In this document: positions 59,555 through 64,000 of the stretch, piece by piece
Layout: each line of letters opens with the position of its first letter
Numbering within the stretch: the stretch's first letter is position 1
NCBI RefSeq assembly: GCF_902497745.1
Contig: NZ_CABVHJ010000006.1
Coordinates: forward strand, 1 to 64,000
Reading direction: 5' to 3'
Length of the DNA stretch: 64,000 bases
Source of the DNA: Pseudomonas fluorescens
GTDB taxonomy: Bacteria; Pseudomonadota; Gammaproteobacteria; Pseudomonadales; Pseudomonadaceae
Translations under genes and position numbers: made by a program
Notes under the pieces: generated by a model
Databases searched by the model: none
Told to the model about the DNA's origin: nothing
The model's input: only the letters and a program-made list of their open reading frames with translations

Positions 59555-60562
59555 TCACTGAACCGCGACTGCAGGCGTGTTCCACAACACGACCGCAGCG
59601 GTCACCAGCAAATTGATCAGGGTCAGTGGCAGGCAGAATTTCCAGCTGAAATCCATCACCTGGTCATAACGCGGACGCGGGATAGAGGCGCGCAGCAGGA
59701 TGAACAGCATGATGAAGAACGCGGTCTTCAATGCGAACCAGACGAACGCCAGTTGCGGCAAGATGCCGAACGGACCGTGCCAGCCACCGAAGAACAGGGT
59801 GACCAGCAGCGCCGAGATCAGGATGATGCCGATGTATTCACCGACGAAGAACATGCCCCATTTCATACCGGCGTATTCAATGTGGTAACCGTCGGCCAGT
59901 TCCTGTTCCGCTTCCGGCTGGTCGAACGGGTGACGGTGAGTCACGGCGACGCCAGCGATGAAGAAGGTACAGAAGCCGAAGAACTGCGGAATGATGAACC
60001 ACAGGTTCTGCGCCTGGTACTCGACGATGTCGCGCATGTTGAACGAGCCGACCTGGACCACGATGCCCATCAGGGCCAGGCCCATGAACACTTCGTAGGA
60101 CACGGTCTGCGCCGACGCACGCAAGCTGCCGAGCAGGGCGAACTTGTTGTTACTCGACCAACCGGCGAACAACACCGCGTAGACCGACAGACCGGCCATG
60201 GCGAAGAAGAACAGCAGGCCGATGTTCAGATCCGCGACGCCCCAGGTCGGGGTGATCGGGATAATCGCAAAGGCGATCAGCAAGGCCGACATGGCCACCA
60301 CCGGTGCCAAAGTGAAGATCACTTTGTCGGCAAACGGCGGGGTCCAGTCTTCCTTGAAGAACATCTTCAGCATGTCGGCGGCGATCTGGAACATACCGAA
60401 CGGGCCAACGCGGTTCGGACCGTAACGGTCCTGCCACCAGCCCAGCAGGCGACGTTCGACAAAGCTGAGCAACGCGCCTGCAACCACAACGGCCAGCAGA
60501 ATCACGATGGCTTTGACGACCGAGAGGATCACATCGATCACTTCAGGGGTGAACCAGGTCAT
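59555..60562 (-). CDS. nuoH: NADH-quinone oxidoreductase subunit H
   Basis: This 335-residue membrane subunit helps form the quinone-binding chamber. [21 protein letters not shown] and the acidic loop [23 protein letters not shown] are diagnostic. Eight membrane segments are expected. The start overlaps the nuoG stop by four bases (ATGA). Confidence 0.97.
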   Translation of the reverse strand: MTWFTPEVIDVILSVVKAIVILLAVVVAGALLSFVERRLLGWWQDRYGPNRVGPFGMFQIAADMLKMFFKEDWTPPFADKVIFTLAPVVAMSALLIAFAIIPITPTWGVADLNIGLLFFFAMAGLSVYAVLFAGWSSNNKFALLGSLRASAQTVSYEVFMGLALMGIVVQVGSFNMRDIVEYQAQNLWFIIPQFFGFCTFFIAGVAVTHRHPFDQPEAEQELADGYHIEYAGMKWGMFFVGEYIGIILISALLVTLFFGGWHGPFGILPQLAFVWFALKTAFFIMLFILLRASIPRPRYDQVMDFSWKFCLPLTLINLLVTAAVVLWNTPAVAVQ

Positions 60563-63273
60563 TGCGCTGCCTCCTGCAGACCGTCGACGGATACGCCGGC
60601 GAATGCCGGTGGAATGCCGGCGATGCCCGCAGGCAATGCCACCAGACCGGCGCCCAGTTCTTCATTGATGCGCAGCGGCAGACGCAGGGTCTGACCGGCC
60701 ACGTTCAGGCTCAGCAGGGCACCGTCGTTGACGCCCAGACGATCCGCTTCGGACTTGGCCAGAGCCACGTATGGAGCCGGAATGCGCTCTTGAACCGGTG
60801 CGGCTTTCGAAGAGTTTTCTTCGCTGCCGAACAGGTGGAAGAACGGCACGGCTTGCCAGGTGCCCGGCGCCGGGTTGAATGCGCGCGGTGCTGCAGCGAA
60901 CCAGTTCAGTGAATCACCGGTGCTTTCGATCAGGCGGGTGCCCGGGTCACCGGCTCGGATGTGACCACCGACTTCGTCCTGGAACTTGTTCCACGCTTGT
61001 GGCGAGTTCCAGCCCGGCGACCATGCGAATGGCACTTGCTGACGCGGTTCGGTAGAGCCCGAGTAACCTTCCATGGAGAAGGCAAACGCGGTGTCTTTGT
61101 CTTGCGGGGTGCGTGGTTCGTGAACGCTGATGTCGGCGCGCATCGCGGTGCGACCGGAATAACGCAGCGGCTCACGTGCCAGTTTCAGACCCTTGATGCG
61201 GAATGCCGCCGATGGTGCAGCGTCGACGATACGCGCCAGTTGCTCGGTGCTCGAAGCAACGGCAGCGGTGACGTGGTCGAGTTGCGTCCAGTCGATCGGC
61301 TGGTTCAGCAGGGTCGCGCGCAGGGCGTGCAGCCAGCGCCAGCCTTCGTGAACCAGAATGCTCGCGTCCATGTATTGCGGGTCGAAAACCTGGAAGAAGC
61401 GCTGGGCGCGACCTTCCTGGCTGACCAGCGTACCGTCGCCTTCAGCGAAGCTTGCCGCTGGCAGGACCAGGTGCGCGCGGTCGCTGGTAGCCGTCTTCTG
61501 ATGGTCAGCAACGATCACCACTTGCGCAGCGTTCAGTGCGGCATCGACTTTTTCTTTGGCGGTGCGGGTGTACAGATCGTTTTCCAGCACAACGATCGCG
61601 TCAGCCTTACCGTCGATGACGGCTTGCAGCGCAGCGTCGACCGATTCGCCACCGAGCATGGCCAGGCCAAGGCTGTTGGCTTCCGGCACGATCAGGCTGA
61701 TCGAACCGTTTTTCTCGCGCAGCTTCAGCGCCTTGGCGATGTTCGCCGCGGCTTCGATCAAGGCTTTGGAGCCCAGCGAAGTACCGGCGATGATCAGCGG
61801 ACGTTTTGCCGCGAGCAGGGCGTCGGCAATGCGCTTGGCCAGTTCCAGTGCTTCGGCGTCCAGACCTTCAACGGCCGGGGCGCTGGCGTCCAGAGCGTGA
61901 GCCACGGCGAAACCGATGCGCGCCAAGTCGTCAGGCGCGGCGTGTACGCATTCTTCAGCGATGTCGTCGAGCTTGGTTTCAGCGAGGCTGGCGATGAACA
62001 GCGGGTTCAGCGCGTGCTGACCGATGTTCTTCACCGCAGCGTCGAGCCAAGGCTGAACACGCATGGCTTCGGCCATATCTTCGGCCTTGCCTTTGACCGA
62101 TTGACGCAGCGACAGCGCCACACGGGCGGCGGTCTGGGTCAGGTCTTCGCCAAGCACGAAGATCGCATCGTGGTCTTCGATGTCGCGCATGTTCGGCACT
62201 GGCAGCGGGCTGTCTTTCAGCACTTGCAGGACCAGACGGATGCGCTCCAGTTCGGAGGCTTCGATACCCGAGTAGAAGTGCTCGGCGCCGACCAGTTCGC
62301 GCAACGCGTAGTTGCTTTCGAGGCTGGCGCGCGGCGAACCGATACCGACGATGTTGCGACCGCGCAGCAAGTCAGCAGCTTTATCCAGTGCAGCATCCAG
62401 ACCGAGCTTGGTGCCGTCGGCCAGCAGCGGCTGACGTGGACGGTCGGTGCGGTTGACGTAGCCATAACCGAAACGGCCACGGTCGCAGAGGAAGTACTGG
62501 TTCACCGAACCGTTGAAACGGTTTTCGATGCGACGCAGTTCGCCGTAACGCTCGCCCGGGGAGATGTTGCAACCGCTCGAGCAGCCATGGCAGATGCTCG
62601 GCGCGAACTGCATGTCCCACTTGCGGTTGTAGCGCTCGGAGTGAGTCTTGTCGGTGAACACACCGGTCGGGCAGACCTCGGTGAGGTTGCCGGAGAACTC
62701 GCTTTCGAGGGTGCCGTCTTCAACGCGACCGAAGTACACGTTGTCGTGGGCGCCGAACACACCGAGGTCGGTGCCGCCGGCGTAATCCTTGTAGAAACGC
62801 ACGCAGCGGTAGCAAGCGATGCAGCGGTTCATTTCGTGGGAAATGAACGGCCCCAGTTGCTGGTTCTGGTGGGTGCGTTTGGTGAAGCGATAACGGCGCT
62901 CGTTGTGGCCGGTCATCACTGTCATGTCTTGCAGGTGGCAATGACCGCCTTCTTCGCACACAGGGCAGTCGTGCGGGTGGTTGGTCATCAGCCATTCAAC
63001 AACACTGGCGCGGAACGCCTTGGACTCTTCATCTTCGATGGAGATCCAGGTGTTGTCGGTGGCCGGGGTCATGCAGGACATGACGATGCGACCACGGGTG
63101 TCGTTCTCGTCGGTGTACTGCTTGACCGCGCACTGGCGGCAAGCCCCGACGCTACCAAGCGCGGGGTGCCAGCAGAAATAAGGGATGTCGAGGCCCAGCG
63201 ACAGACATGCCTGTAACAGGTTGTCTGCCCCGTCGACTTCGAGCGCTTTGCCGTCTACGTGGATAGTGGCCAT
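60559..63273 (-). CDS. nuoG: NADH-quinone oxidoreductase subunit G
   Basis: This 904-residue peripheral-arm subunit has an N-terminal [2Fe-2S] domain ([19 protein letters not shown], residues about 34-52). The His/Cys cluster region [18 protein letters not shown] follows, then [11 protein letters not shown], then a four-cysteine motif [10 protein letters not shown] for an extra cluster (N7 type), and finally a molybdopterin-oxidoreductase-like fold without cofactor. It has the length of the E. coli protein. It is separated from nuoF by a gap of about 136 bases with a stable hairpin, the only sizeable gap in this part of the operon. Confidence 0.96.
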   Translation of the reverse strand: MATIHVDGKALEVDGADNLLQACLSLGLDIPYFCWHPALGSVGACRQCAVKQYTDENDTRGRIVMSCMTPATDNTWISIEDEESKAFRASVVEWLMTNHPHDCPVCEEGGHCHLQDMTVMTGHNERRYRFTKRTHQNQQLGPFISHEMNRCIACYRCVRFYKDYAGGTDLGVFGAHDNVYFGRVEDGTLESEFSGNLTEVCPTGVFTDKTHSERYNRKWDMQFAPSICHGCSSGCNISPGERYGELRRIENRFNGSVNQYFLCDRGRFGYGYVNRTDRPRQPLLADGTKLGLDAALDKAADLLRGRNIVGIGSPRASLESNYALRELVGAEHFYSGIEASELERIRLVLQVLKDSPLPVPNMRDIEDHDAIFVLGEDLTQTAARVALSLRQSVKGKAEDMAEAMRVQPWLDAAVKNIGQHALNPLFIASLAETKLDDIAEECVHAAPDDLARIGFAVAHALDASAPAVEGLDAEALELAKRIADALLAAKRPLIIAGTSLGSKALIEAAANIAKALKLREKNGSISLIVPEANSLGLAMLGGESVDAALQAVIDGKADAIVVLENDLYTRTAKEKVDAALNAAQVVIVADHQKTATSDRAHLVLPAASFAEGDGTLVSQEGRAQRFFQVFDPQYMDASILVHEGWRWLHALRATLLNQPIDWTQLDHVTAAVASSTEQLARIVDAAPSAAFRIKGLKLAREPLRYSGRTAMRADISVHEPRTPQDKDTAFAFSMEGYSGSTEPRQQVPFAWSPGWNSPQAWNKFQDEVGGHIRAGDPGTRLIESTGDSLNWFAAAPRAFNPAPGTWQAVPFFHLFGSEENSSKAAPVQERIPAPYVALAKSEADRLGVNDGALLSLNVAGQTLRLPLRINEELGAGLVALPAGIAGIPPAFAGVSVDGLQEAAQ

Positions 63274-63372
63274 GGTTCAAAGGTCTTCGTTGGCCCGGTG
63301 TCAGCGGGCGTGGCTAATGGAATCTTGTTATCCGTCCGAATCCAGTCAGCCCCGAAAGGCGTCATCGGACGA

Positions 63373-63400
63373 AAGGCGAAGGGCACGGACCCTTCGCCTT
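63373..63400. other. Stable intercistronic hairpin between nuoF and nuoG
   Basis: AAGGCGAAGGG (63373-63383) and CCCTTCGCCTT (63390-63400) form an 11-bp perfect stem with a 6-base loop. On the minus strand (the direction of nuo transcription) it lies just after the nuoF stop and is followed by TTCGTCC rather than a T run, so it is not a clean terminator. It may act in RNA processing or partial attenuation. Confidence 0.6.
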
Positions 63401-63409
63401 TTTAAGCGT

Positions 63410-64000
63410 TTACGCGCCGATTACGATCGGCCTTGCCAGAGGCGGGACGGCGGCGCTGACTGGCGCGATACCGGCTTCGAACTCTGGACGGAAGTATTTG
63501 ATGGCACTGCCCAACGGTTCCACTGCACCCGGTGCGTGAGCACAGAAGGTCTTGCCCGGGCCGAGGAAGTTGACCAGACCCAGCAGGGTCTCGATGTCGC
63601 CTGGCTGACCGCGACCTTGTTCGATGGCCATCAAGAGCTTGACGCTCCATGGCAAACCATCGCGGCACGGGGTGCAGAAACCGCACGACTCGCGAGCGAA
63701 GAACTGCTCCATGTTGCGCAGCAAGGAGACCATGTTGACGCTGTCGTCCACCGCCATGGCCAGGCCGGTACCCATACGGGTGCCCACTTTGGCGATGCCG
63801 CCGGCGTACATTTGTGCGTCGAGGTGTTCTGGCAGAAGGAAACCGGTACCGGCGCCGCCTGGCTGCCAGGCCTTGAGCTTGAAGCCGTCGCGCATGCCGC
63901 CGGCGTAGTCTTCGAACAACTCGCGACCGGTAACGCCGAAAGGCAGTTCCCACAGGCCCGGGTTTTTGACTTTGCCGGAGAAGCCCATGAGCTTGGTGCC
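63410..64000 (-). CDS. nuoF: NADH-quinone oxidoreductase subunit F (5' part outside the window)
   Basis: The C-terminal 196 residues of the flavin/NADH-binding subunit are in the window. The frame runs through the window edge, and the first internal methionine (GTKLMGFSG) is not the start. The N3 [4Fe-4S] motif [12 protein letters not shown] is present, with the fourth cysteine in [11 protein letters not shown]. This is the electron entry module of complex I together with nuoE and nuoG. Confidence 0.95.
   Translation of the reverse strand, partial: GTKLMGFSGKVKNPGLWELPFGVTGRELFEDYAGGMRDGFKLKAWQPGGAGTGFLLPEHLDAQMYAGGIAKVGTRMGTGLAMAVDDSVNMVSLLRNMEQFFARESCGFCTPCRDGLPWSVKLLMAIEQGRGQPGDIETLLGLVNFLGPGKTFCAHAPGAVEPLGSAIKYFRPEFEAGIAPVSAAVPPLARPIVIGA

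Overview
The window is about 60% GC and reads as a Pseudomonas chromosome, most likely of the P. fluorescens group. The evidence is the many copies of the Pseudomonas REP element (core GTGGGAGCGAGC...GCTCGCG), an OprD-family porin, small proteins of the PtrA/DUF2790 and DUF6124 kinds, and a nuo operon in the gamma-proteobacterial order. No rRNA, tRNA, CRISPR array or transposase was seen.

Layout. 1-10 kb: an MFS transporter, then a sigma-54 activator divergent from a six-gene ABC importer (two ATPases, two permeases, a small DUF2160 membrane protein and a periplasmic binding protein). The importer resembles the GlpSTPQUV glycerol type. Its promoter region holds a near-perfect -24/-12 promoter and a cluster of TGTTCA sites. 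10-19 kb: antitoxin debris, then a metal-type two-component pair divergent from a czcCBA-like RND efflux operon. 19-25 kb: two tandem orphan tccC (RHS) genes whose 5' ends and promoters are nearly identical but whose C-terminal cargo domains differ. 25-30 kb: two small secreted proteins, a DUF6124 gene with a structured leader, an acyltransferase and an OprD-type porin. 30-46 kb: an insecticidal Tc toxin operon on the minus strand (two-part TcA, TcB and TccC), translationally coupled. 46.6-52.6 kb: a divergent 2008-residue Ig-repeat protein. 53-64 kb: the end of the nuo operon (nuoF to nuoN, minus strand), with nuoF cut by the window edge.

Most interesting result. Four copies of a 20-bp element with the architecture of a LuxR-family lux/las box (ACCTGYYAGNNSTKACAG, CT-N12-AG) lie upstream of exactly four transcription units: the Tc operon, the divergent Ig-repeat gene and both orphan tccC genes. 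This suggests one quorum-sensing or LuxR-solo regulon. In it a single TcA/TcB injection machine could be loaded with three interchangeable TccC cargoes: a phosphodiester-glycosidase-like domain, an HExxH metallopeptidase-like domain and an unrecognised domain. No luxR or luxI gene, immunity gene or lysis cassette was seen in the window.

Other points: complementary degeneracy of the two ABC ATPases, a 16-bp motif shared by the efflux and PtrA-like promoters, a structured leader ahead of the DUF6124 gene, and several intergenic repeat families that also encode the last residues of adjacent genes. All family assignments come from reading motifs by eye; no database search was run.
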